This document shows positions 1 to 6,900 of a stretch of DNA of 32,527 nucleotides, in pieces. The notes under the pieces were generated by a model, which searched no databases, was not told the DNA's origin, and saw only the letters and a program-made list of their open reading frames with translations. Position numbers and translations under genes: made by a program. Position 1 is the first letter of the stretch. Each line of letters opens with the position of its first letter. The stretch comes from Bacteroidales bacterium (GTDB taxonomy: Bacteria; Bacteroidota; Bacteroidia; Bacteroidales; GWA2-32-17), in NCBI GenBank assembly GCA_026416095.1, contig JAOAFV010000034.1, positions 1 through 32,527 of the forward strand. The letters are read 5' to 3'.

Positions 1-1
1 C

Positions 2-478
2 ACTAGTAGTTATACAGGTAGTTGGGCTACGTGCGATCCATGCGGTAGCAGTGGTCGTCAGGGCATTTGTCCATCGGGGTTTCATATTCCGACTGATTTA
101 GAATTTAGCCGATACGAATGGTGTATAGAAACAACGATAAGCCCAACAGGTAGTACACCGCTATCAACATTTCAGACTACTACTTATTGGCGTGGTGATA
201 ATAGCGTTGCCGGTCCTGGTCATAAAATGAAAGTAACAAGTAGTCATTCTCCCAGTTGGGATGGTAGTAATGTCAGTGGTTTTACTGCACTCCCCTCCGG
301 TTATCGCGAAAACCTCGGTGTCTTCTACGGCCTTGGCGGCCACGCCGTCTTCTGGACTGCTACAGAGTATTCTCCTACCTACGCTTGGTACCGTGGCCTG
401 CTCACAGCCAACTATCAGAGCAACCGCACCATCAACTTCAAGACGTTCGGCCATTCGGTTCGCTGCCTTCAGAATTGA
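2..478 (+). CDS. FISUMP-domain protein, C-terminal part (DGR target), 5' truncated by window
   Basis: The reading frame is open from base 2 to the TGA at 476-478, so at least 158 residues of a larger protein are visible and its start lies outside the window. The features of the Fibrobacter succinogenes major paralogous (FISUMP) domain are present: GICPSGFHIPTDLEF near the left, FWTATEYS in the middle and a C-terminal GHSVRCLQN. FISUMP domains are C-type-lectin-like folds, usually on secreted or lipid-anchored surface proteins, and are frequent DGR targets in Bacteroidota. The C-terminal 60 or so residues hold the variable repeat that matches the template-like repeat downstream. The reverse transcriptase starts 85 bp further on, on the same strand. 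The role is inferred to be a surface ligand-binding protein whose C-terminus is diversified; the ligand is unknown. An internal ATG at 227 is not the start, because domain homology continues upstream of it. Confidence 0.85.
   Translation, partial: TSSYTGSWATCDPCGSSGRQGICPSGFHIPTDLEFSRYEWCIETTISPTGSTPLSTFQTTTYWRGDNSVAGPGHKMKVTSSHSPSWDGSNVSGFTALPSGYRENLGVFYGLGGHAVFWTATEYSPTYAWYRGLLTANYQSNRTINFKTFGHSVRCLQN
284..382 (+). repeat. DGR variable repeat (VR), homologous part
   Basis: This segment aligns without gaps to 2746-2844 (constant offset 2462). By hand count there are 23 mismatches in 99 positions, of which 14 fall on adenines of the downstream copy (29 adenines in total) and 9 on the other 70 bases. 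An uninterrupted identical block lies at 349-373. The changes fall mostly at first and second codon positions, turning AAC-type codons into codons for Tyr, Gly, His and Val. This is the pattern expected of adenine-specific mutagenic retrohoming. The variable region probably continues to the stop at 478, judging from mixed codons such as TAC, GGC, CTC, ACC, ATC and TTC set among conserved ones, but that part has no counterpart in the template-like copy. Confidence 0.85.
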
Positions 479-514
479 CAATTTGACTATTTTACTATTT
501 GTCTATTGGGGGGT

Positions 515-535
515 ATGGGGGGCTTTGCCCCCTAT
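515..535 (+). other. GC-rich hairpin 37 bp after the VR gene
   Basis: A perfect stem GGGGGC/GCCCCC (518-523 with 527-532) closes a TTT loop. One G-T pair plus two A/T pairs extend it to 515-523/527-535. It lies between the target-gene stop codon (478) and the reverse transcriptase (564). Known DGRs often have a DNA hairpin or cruciform just downstream of VR that stimulates retrohoming. The position and strength fit that role. It could also be a transcription attenuator, but no T-run follows it (the next bases are CGAAAAATAAATT), which argues against a simple intrinsic terminator. Confidence 0.5.
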
Positions 536-563
536 CGAAAAATAAATTATAAAAGAAAGAAAA

Positions 564-1700
564 ATGGAAAGAGAAAAAATAAAAGTAGATTTATACGAAA
601 CCTACAAAGAAGCTAAACGACATAAAAGGAACAAGGCAGAAGTAATTGAATTTGAAATAGAAGAACAGAAAAGCTTGTACAATTTGTTTGAGTTGTTGAT
701 AGAAAAACGATATGAGCCATTACCGTCAAAAGTATTTATAGTAGAGAAGCCTGTAAAACGTGAGGTATTTGCTGCTCAGTTTGTTGATCGTATTGTACAT
801 CATTTGTTAGTGCGGTACATAGGACCTATATTTGAGAGGCGAATGATAGATGACAGTTATAGTTGTCGGGTTGGAAAGGGGACATTGTATGGAATAAAAA
901 GGATGGCAAAATTTATGAGACAGTGCAGTAAAAATTATAGAGAAGATGCTTATGTAATGAAATTAGACATAGAAGGATATTTTATGAATATACATCGACC
1001 AACATTGCTAAAAATCGTTAAAGAAACGTTAGAAAGATATGCTAATGAATTGCTAACATACGTAGATAAGGAGTGGATTAAGTGGCTAAGTGAGGTGATA
1101 ATATTACACGACCCTACAAAGAATTGTATATACAGAAGCAATAAAAGAGCATGGCAAGATTTACCACGTAGCAAAAGTTTATTTTATACACCAAAAGATT
1201 GCGGTTTGCCAATAGGTAACTTAACTTCGCAATTATTTGCCAATGTATATTTAAATGCCATGGATTGGTATATTAAGAAAGAGCTTCGAATAAGATATTA
1301 TGGACGATACGTTGACGATTTTTGCCTGATGCATAAGAGCAAAGAATACTTATTAGAATGCAGAGAAAAGATAGACGATTTTTTACAAGTGCAGTTAAGA
1401 TTACGACTACATAGTCAAAAGTTCTATTTACAGCCTATACACGTTGGAGTAAAGTTTTTAGGAGCGTATATAAAGCCGTATCGCATATATGTAGGTAAAA
1501 GGATAAAAACAAATTTATGGCAATGCATCAAATCTTGGAATGAAAGGATAAATGAAAAGATGAAAATAGATGTATATTCGATGCGAAGTCAGATTCAATC
1601 ATATTTTGGCATGATAAAGCATTTTAATACTTATAGATTACAGCAAAAAATTATTCGTAGTAGTCATCCTATAATACAATATTATGCTATATCAAATTGA
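564..1700 (+). CDS. DGR-type reverse transcriptase
   Basis: This is a 378-residue group-II-intron-related reverse transcriptase, the usual size for DGR enzymes, with no maturase or endonuclease domain. Visible motifs in order are LDIEGYF (about 134-140, first catalytic Asp), LPIGNLTSQ (215-223), YVDD (249-252, the other catalytic Asp pair) and VKFLGAYI (about 295). The (I/V/L)GxxxSQ motif in place of QGxxxSP is the hallmark of the DGR clade and is linked to its low fidelity opposite template adenines. In known systems this enzyme, with Avd, copies the TR RNA into mutagenised cDNA that replaces the VR. The start ATG at 564 follows an A-rich stretch, with no Shine-Dalgarno site, as is typical for Bacteroidota. 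The MutS-like gene follows 6 bp after its stop. All catalytic residues are present, so the enzyme looks intact. Confidence 0.95.
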   Translation: MEREKIKVDLYETYKEAKRHKRNKAEVIEFEIEEQKSLYNLFELLIEKRYEPLPSKVFIVEKPVKREVFAAQFVDRIVHHLLVRYIGPIFERRMIDDSYSCRVGKGTLYGIKRMAKFMRQCSKNYREDAYVMKLDIEGYFMNIHRPTLLKIVKETLERYANELLTYVDKEWIKWLSEVIILHDPTKNCIYRSNKRAWQDLPRSKSLFYTPKDCGLPIGNLTSQLFANVYLNAMDWYIKKELRIRYYGRYVDDFCLMHKSKEYLLECREKIDDFLQVQLRLRLHSQKFYLQPIHVGVKFLGAYIKPYRIYVGKRIKTNLWQCIKSWNERINEKMKIDVYSMRSQIQSYFGMIKHFNTYRLQQKIIRSSHPIIQYYAISN

Positions 1701-1706
1701 CTGAAT

Positions 1707-2237
1707 ATGGTACCATTAAAAGAGAAATTAGACATAGAAAAAAATAATAAAAATAAGATAATTTTATACAAGGAAGGAGTGTTTTGGCGTGCATATGGTG
1801 TGTCGTGTTTATTGTTTTATAGATTGTTTCCCCATATAAAAGTATTAGCAAATAAGACATCAACAATAGGTTATGTTTTCATAGGTATACCTAATACGAA
1901 GATAGAAGAGTATCATCAGAAATTACTTGAAAAACAGGCATATTTTTGTAATGTAAAAGAACATGAGCAAGTACATGTACCAATGGAAAAATTAACCCTA
2001 AGAGAGTATATTCTAAATACTGAGATTGCGACTCACGAATATGAAGAGTTTTTGCATAATCAATTACACAAGCAAAAAGAGAAAGAAAAACCGACAAAGA
2101 TAGTCGTAGTAAGCGATGAGCGAATAGCATATGTGATACAAAAAATAAAATCCATAAATATTGAAAATTTGAAGCCCGTTGATGCATTGGTTGAATTGAA
2201 GGAGATAAAAGATTATATAAACGGATTAGGTATATAG
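1707..2237 (+). CDS. MutS-like (MSL) DGR accessory protein
   Basis: This 176-residue protein lies between the reverse transcriptase and avd. Its N-terminal half (about residues 15-75), with YKEGVFWRAYGVS followed by YVFIGIPNTKIEEY, resembles MutS domain I, the mismatch-contacting domain. Its C-terminus, NIENLKPVDALVELKEIKDY (about 152-171), resembles the short tail found at the end of MutS proteins. The lever, clamp and ATPase domains of MutS are absent. MutS-like accessory genes have been described in a subset of DGRs. Mismatch binding or recruitment during retrohoming is an inference from the domain, not an established function. A poorly conserved, Lys/Glu-rich linker (about 125-145) joins the two parts. 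The assignment rests on recognition by eye. The alternative is a DGR-specific protein with only fold-level similarity. Confidence 0.65.
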   Translation: MVPLKEKLDIEKNNKNKIILYKEGVFWRAYGVSCLLFYRLFPHIKVLANKTSTIGYVFIGIPNTKIEEYHQKLLEKQAYFCNVKEHEQVHVPMEKLTLREYILNTEIATHEYEEFLHNQLHKQKEKEKPTKIVVVSDERIAYVIQKIKSINIENLKPVDALVELKEIKDYINGLGI

Positions 2238-2241
2238 GAGG
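2236..2241 (+). promoter_or_regulatory. Shine-Dalgarno site for avd
   Basis: AGGAGG overlaps the TAG stop of the MutS-like gene and ends 6 nt before the avd ATG. A perfect Shine-Dalgarno sequence is uncommon in Bacteroidota, and most genes in this window have none. This suggests avd is translated independently, or that the cassette was imported. Confidence 0.5.
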
Positions 2242-2247
2242 TTAGGT

Positions 2248-2598
2248 ATGGCATTGGTTTATGAGTTGGATGTATATAAAAAGAGCTACGATTTACTAGT
2301 CAAGACATTTGAAGTGGTAAAGAATTTTAGACGCGAGTATAAATATACGTTAGGAGATAAAATAAAGAATGAGGTATTAGAAGTAATGCTTAATGTGTAT
2401 CGGGCAAATGTAAATGTTCAGAAAAGCATTCATATTCAGAGATCTCGGGAGCATATAGAAATGCTTAAGATTTTGTTTCGACTGAGCAAGGACTTGCGAT
2501 TGATCAATGTGGGACAGTATACACAGTTATTTTCGTTTACAGAAGAGATATCGAAGCAATTAGTATCGTGGCAGAAATGTGAAGAGAAACGCATATGA
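2248..2598 (+). CDS. avd: DGR accessory variability determinant (Avd)
   Basis: This 116-residue, all-helical protein begins MALVYELDVYKKSYDLLVK and continues with FEVVKNF, YTLGDKIKNEVLEVMLNVY and SREHIEMLKILFRLSKDL. That is the four-helix-bundle pattern shared by Avd proteins and the related 23S rRNA intervening-sequence proteins. In DGRs Avd forms a basic pentameric barrel that binds the reverse transcriptase and the TR RNA and is needed for mutagenic retrohoming. The length is normal for the family and the sequence is rich in Lys and Arg. Its position between the reverse transcriptase/MutS-like pair and the template-like repeat supports the assignment over a stand-alone four-helix protein. 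An AGGAGG ribosome-binding site precedes the ATG. Confidence 0.85.
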   Translation: MALVYELDVYKKSYDLLVKTFEVVKNFRREYKYTLGDKIKNEVLEVMLNVYRANVNVQKSIHIQRSREHIEMLKILFRLSKDLRLINVGQYTQLFSFTEEISKQLVSWQKCEEKRI

Positions 2599-2669
2599 AA
2601 CAGGAGCCGGCAATAGCTACGGCGTTGCCGGGAGTGTGGTCAGTTCCGTTGCCCACTTCTCATAGATAT

Positions 2670-2714
2670 GTGAAGTACTTTCACTCAGTGGATAGAGTAG
2701 ATCTGATTACTGAG
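2670..2714 (+). other. Paired inverted repeats between avd and the template-like repeat
   Basis: Two potential RNA stems lie side by side: GTGAA/TTCAC (2670-2674 with 2680-2684) and CTCAGT/ACTGAG (2684-2689 with 2709-2714). The stretch from 2599 to 2740 has stops in all likely frames and no recognisable coding content. In known DGRs the TR RNA includes flanking sequence bound by Avd and the reverse transcriptase. These stems could be part of that RNA, but short stems of this size also occur by chance. Confidence 0.3.
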
Positions 2715-2745
2715 CAATGTTTCGGTGGTCGGAGTAAGGAGTGGC

Positions 2746-2844
2746 AATGTAAATACCACCGGTTATCGCAACAACGGCGGTGGCTTCAACAACCTTGGCA
2801 GCAACGCCAACTTCTGGACTGCTACAGAGTATTCTGCTACTAAT
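2746..2844 (+). repeat. DGR template repeat (TR)-like segment, 3' truncated
   Basis: The segment is non-coding, on the same strand as the reverse transcriptase, and rich in AAC/AAT codons in the register of the VR (TR codons such as AAC AAC, AAC AAC, AGC AAC and GCC AAC). It aligns with 284-382. Homology stops abruptly near 2846, where the sequence becomes a TTTGCAAAG-type repeat, so the last 95 or so bases of the VR gene (383-478, including the conserved RCLQN-coding end where an IMH-like element would sit) have no match here. Nine of the 23 mismatches are not at adenines. Notably GGC at 2776-2778 and 2782-2784 faces CTC and GTC, whereas AAC would be expected in an intact template. It may be a decayed TR or a truncated former VR copy. 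Confidence 0.7.
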
Positions 2845-2850
2845 GCGTTT

Positions 2851-2869
2851 GCAAAGCCTTTTGCAAAGG
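2851..2869. terminator. Possible bidirectional stem-loop between DGR and kinase gene
   Basis: CCTTT/AAAGG (2857-2861 with 2865-2869) forms a short hairpin. It competes with GCAAA/TTTGC (2851-2855 with 2860-2864). The site lies between the convergent DGR and the minus-strand kinase gene, whose stop codon is at 2872-2874. The stems are short and lack a clear T-tract, so terminator function is only a guess from position. Confidence 0.25.
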
Positions 2870-2871
2870 TC

Positions 2872-3999
2872 TCATAATATAATTCTTAATGTTGTACCTT
2901 CGCCTATTTTCGACGATTTAACAAATATTTTGCCCTTATGATAAACTTCTATTATTCTTTTAACAAAAGTAAGTCCTAATCCCCAGCCTCGTTGTTTTGT
3001 GGTATAGCCTGGTTTAAATATTGTTTTATATTTTGAGCGAGGAATACCTTTACCAGTATCTGATATGTCAATAATTATTTTTTTGTTTTGTTTATGTGCC
3101 GATATTGTTATTGTACCTTTTCCGTTCATGGCATCGACAGCATTTTTAATTAAATTTTCGAAAACCCACTCGAATAATGTTTTATTTATAGTAACATAAA
3201 TGTTATTTGGTATATTCAAAATTATATTTATCGATGCTGGCATACGAGGTTGTAAGTAATCGATAGTTTTAGTGATTATATCTTTTAAATTAGTGTTTTC
3301 GAGAGTGGGCCGACTTCCTATTTTAGAAAAACGTTCGGCTATTTTGGATAAACGAGCAACATCGCTTTCTAGTTCATCAATTAACTGGTCCGAAAAGTTT
3401 TTATTTTTTATTAATTCAATTATAGCAGTCAACGAAGAAATAGGTGTACCTAATTGATGAGCGGTTTCTTTTGCCATTCCCATCCATAAAAAATTCTGTT
3501 CAGCTTTGCGAAATGAACTAAAAGCTATGTACGAAACAACAATATAAATAAGTATTATTGTTAAAAAAACGAGTGGAAAGTAATTCATTTTGTCGAGAAG
3601 TATTGAATCTCTATAATAAACATATTGTTTTGAATTCCCAAGATGTATTTCTATAGGTTGATAAGACTTTTTCATTCTTTTAAGTTCATTTAAAAGTTTT
3701 TTTGTTGGGTTCTGGTTAGTAGTGTCAATATTTCTAAAAGTTATAATATTGTCTTTTTCGTCGGTTACAATTACAGGTACTGTTTCGTTGTTTTTAATAA
3801 TATTAAAAAGAAAAGATATATCTTCGTCGGGGTTGGCCTTTGAAAGTTTTTCCATGGCTTCTGCCCATAGTTCGATTTTTTTTCTTTCTTCTTTTTTCAA
3901 GCTGTCTACTAAGCTTTTTGATAAATAAAGTATTGTTCCTGTTATAATTATTCCGACTAAAAGAATAATAATTTTATAATATAACTTCTTTGAATACAT
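2872..3999 (-). CDS. Membrane sensor histidine kinase (orphan)
   Basis: This 375-residue inner-membrane kinase has transmembrane segments at about 9-27 and 140-160 that enclose a sensor region of roughly 110 residues. The dimerisation/phosphoacceptor motif is KETAHQLGTP with His181. It is followed by an N-box (FENLIKNAVDAM, about 280-291), a G1 box (DISDTGKGIP, 311-320) and a G2 box (GWGLGL, 338-343), so the ATP-binding domain is complete. No response regulator lies nearby, so the partner is encoded elsewhere. Its ATG overlaps the sprA stop by one base (TAATG), implying translational coupling and placing it last in the valS-to-kinase operon. A role in controlling surface or type IX secretion functions is suggested only by this coupling. 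Confidence 0.9.
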   Translation of the reverse strand: MYSKKLYYKIIILLVGIIITGTILYLSKSLVDSLKKEERKKIELWAEAMEKLSKANPDEDISFLFNIIKNNETVPVIVTDEKDNIITFRNIDTTNQNPTKKLLNELKRMKKSYQPIEIHLGNSKQYVYYRDSILLDKMNYFPLVFLTIILIYIVVSYIAFSSFRKAEQNFLWMGMAKETAHQLGTPISSLTAIIELIKNKNFSDQLIDELESDVARLSKIAERFSKIGSRPTLENTNLKDIITKTIDYLQPRMPASINIILNIPNNIYVTINKTLFEWVFENLIKNAVDAMNGKGTITISAHKQNKKIIIDISDTGKGIPRSKYKTIFKPGYTTKQRGWGLGLTFVKRIIEVYHKGKIFVKSSKIGEGTTLRIIL

Positions 4000-6900
4000 T
4001 AAGGCACTAAACTGAACTTAACACTAAAGCCAAATTCTGCATTTATTGTTTCAAAAGTAGTGGAAACTAAAGGCTTACGCATATTTCTTCTCGCATATAA
4101 GCCAACAGTAAAACTTGGGCCAAGTTGATAATCGGCAGTAGCATCGATCATAAAACTTATATTTCCAGAGGTAATCTGATTTTGCTGAGTACCGTTTACT
4201 ATTTTACGTAAAATTGTAAAGTCGTGTCGCCGGGTTATATTTAACCTTATATTCAAATCGCTTTTAAATGTTTTTTCGTTAACTTTAATTACTAAATCTT
4301 TAAATCTATAGCCTGTACCTATAACAATATCGCGTGCTTGCATTTCGTTGACTTGTGTATTAGCGATATTTAAAGATATATTTTTGTTTCTTTTAAATTC
4401 TATATTAAACATTAGGCTATTTTTCATTACTGCATTTATACTTAAAAACGGAGCAAATTGCTCGGAAATTGTAATTGTTCCTATTTCGTATTGGGGAATA
4501 AAATCGCCTAACGATTGCCTTACCCAACTTAATCCATCGCCAATAGGAGAATATTCAATGTTTGTAGTAAATGAATTTATGTTATAAGTAGAACGGTAGC
4601 TATGTGTTAGTGTTATTGACGAAAAGTATTTTTTAATAATTTTAATGTCTGTTAATCCAGTAAAGTTTATACTCCAGTTAGGACTCATAAACAAAATGTT
4701 TAAGAATGGGCTAAGAGGAATTCTTTCGGGCGAAATACCTGAATAAGCCGATAGGAAAGCTGGAATAATAACATCTTGCGAGTTTGCACTATAACCATCG
4801 TAAAAGTGTGTTTGTAAATTTTGTGCACCAGTGTAATTAAAAGCTGCAGCATTTTCGTCTTGTGCCCTCTTTTCGGCAAGTCGTTTTGATATTCTTATTC
4901 TATAATTTATAAAATTTTCGAAAGTTTTAGAATAGAATCTTTCGTCGTATTTTTCGAAACTTGTTCGCCAAGTATTGAAAGACATTGAAAAACTACCCGT
5001 GTATAGTTTATTCTGAAATTCAAATTTTGAATTTGTTGCACTATACTGGAAAAGTTGCGAAAATCTTTGATTTTCTGTTCTACTGGCAGTAACATCTATT
5101 TTTAGAGTTCTTATTGGATTTATGTTTATTCTTACGTTTAAGCTTTTTGAATTTGACATTTGAAAAGGCGAATTAAGTATGCTGTCGGTTGTAAGCCAGT
5201 GGTAACGATTACCAGCAATATCGGCAAAACTTTCGTTTTGAGCACCTAAAATAAAAGGTAAGCCTGGAGCCCAGGTATTATTATAGTTTCTCAACCCCAA
5301 AAATTGCGTGCGAGGTAAATAACCTGGTAATATTGTTCCATCGTTTGTTGTGTACGAAACGCTAATACTTTTAATACCCATAAGAACGTATAATGTTCGT
5401 TCAAGTACTATAAGCAAAGGCTCTTCTTTTTTCTCTCTTTCGCCTGTTATTACTACTGTTACATTTTTATAATTACTATCGGTTTGGATAATTAATCTGT
5501 TTTCGTTAACAATTTTAGTAGAAAAATTAGTTATTTGCTGACCATTTTCTTTTGTTAGCTTAACTGTTACATTTTCGGTTTTTAGGTTATGTTTTATTGG
5601 TTTAGGTACATTGGCTTTTAAGTTAATTATATAAGGAGGATCGCCTTGTTTAGGAAATTGTACCTGTTCTTTTTCTTTTTTTGGTTTTTTTGGTGCACTA
5701 TACTTTTGATTTATTTTTTGTAGGTAAGAAATTTTTGTGTATAGATTAACCATATTAAAACTTGCACTGTTTTGAATATTTCTGCTATTTTTAATTGTAT
5801 TTCCTAAGGTTAGATTTTTATTGGCAAGTGAGGGCGAAGTTTGCCATTCGTACGAACCTCCATAGCGGGTACTTAAGCTTACCCAGTTAAATAATTTAAT
5901 TTTATTTATAGGAACATTGTATGTCAAATTAAAATCATGTCTATAAGTAAGAGTACGTCCGCCGTTTAATAAGCCCGAAGGACCATAAAGTACCGAATCT
6001 TTCCAGTGAGAATATGCTTCTCTATTGTTTTTATTAACTTCCATTCCATATTTAATAGGTTCGTCTATTATTGCATTGTTTAAGGCATTGAATTCGAATC
6101 GTAACGATCGAGTTAGATCGAAACGCATAGTGTATGAACGATTCCAGAAAAATGTTTTATTATATGTAGGTGGAAATTCAAGAGTAAAATCTTGTACATT
6201 CCTTAGTTTTGTAGCATTGTACGACCTATCGAAGTCGTTTATTATAGAAAATTGTGATGGTATATAATAGAAGTTAAAATCTTTTATTAGTCGCATTTTG
6301 TTAAATAATTTAGTTTTTTTAAAGGGTTCAACAATCTTTGGATTAGTATTAAAATTATATGCAATTTGTAGTCTATGGTTTTTACGTAAATCGTATTCGG
6401 TAGAAATATTACGCATGTATTGCTCAGAATATGCATAACCTAAAGTAAAATTGCTTATATGAACTGGATTAGGTTTTTTAGGAGTTTTATTGACCCTTAT
6501 ATTTGTTAAGTTAAAACTTTTTCTTTTGGTATAACTGCGTGCTAATCTTAAAATGCTATCTTTCTCAGATTGCGTTGCATTTTTTAACGCAATTTTTAAT
6601 TCAATATCGGGGTTAAGAGGGTTATATTGCGGAGTACTAAACGTTTCGTTATAGCCTATGAATACTGGTAAGGATATTTGCCATTCACTTGGGAAAAATT
6701 TACTCATATCTATGTTTGAAGATATATCGTAAGCATAAATATCTTCTTTTTGTCGTTCGTTAACTTTTTTTTCTATTGAACCAAACCCTCTTCGACTGGT
6801 ATTCCCACTTAAATTTATTTGTGCAAAATCGGCAAGTTTAGTTGTAGTGCGCACATTAGAAGCCCATCCTCCCTGATTATCGAAATCGGCCAAGCGTAAT

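Noticed and set aside
164-481. Long frames antisense to or overlapping the FISUMP gene (164-481 minus, 261-545 plus)
   Set aside because: They are shadows of the FISUMP frame, whose conserved motifs and continuity past the left edge identify the real gene.
515-535. The GC hairpin as a standard intrinsic terminator of the target gene
   Set aside because: The stem is not followed by a T-tract, and its place right after VR suits a DGR hairpin better, though termination is not excluded.
2612-2643. Similarity of AATAGC, GTTGCCGG and TGGTCA blocks to 202-223 in the target gene
   Set aside because: The three short blocks share order, but spacing differs and collinearity fails beyond them (76 versus 118 bp to the next match). 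It may be a relic of duplication or chance, too weak to extend the TR.
2595-2843. An 82-codon open frame across the template-like repeat
   Set aside because: It is out of register with the FISUMP reading of the repeat and resembles no protein. The segment is better explained as non-coding TR-like sequence and flank.
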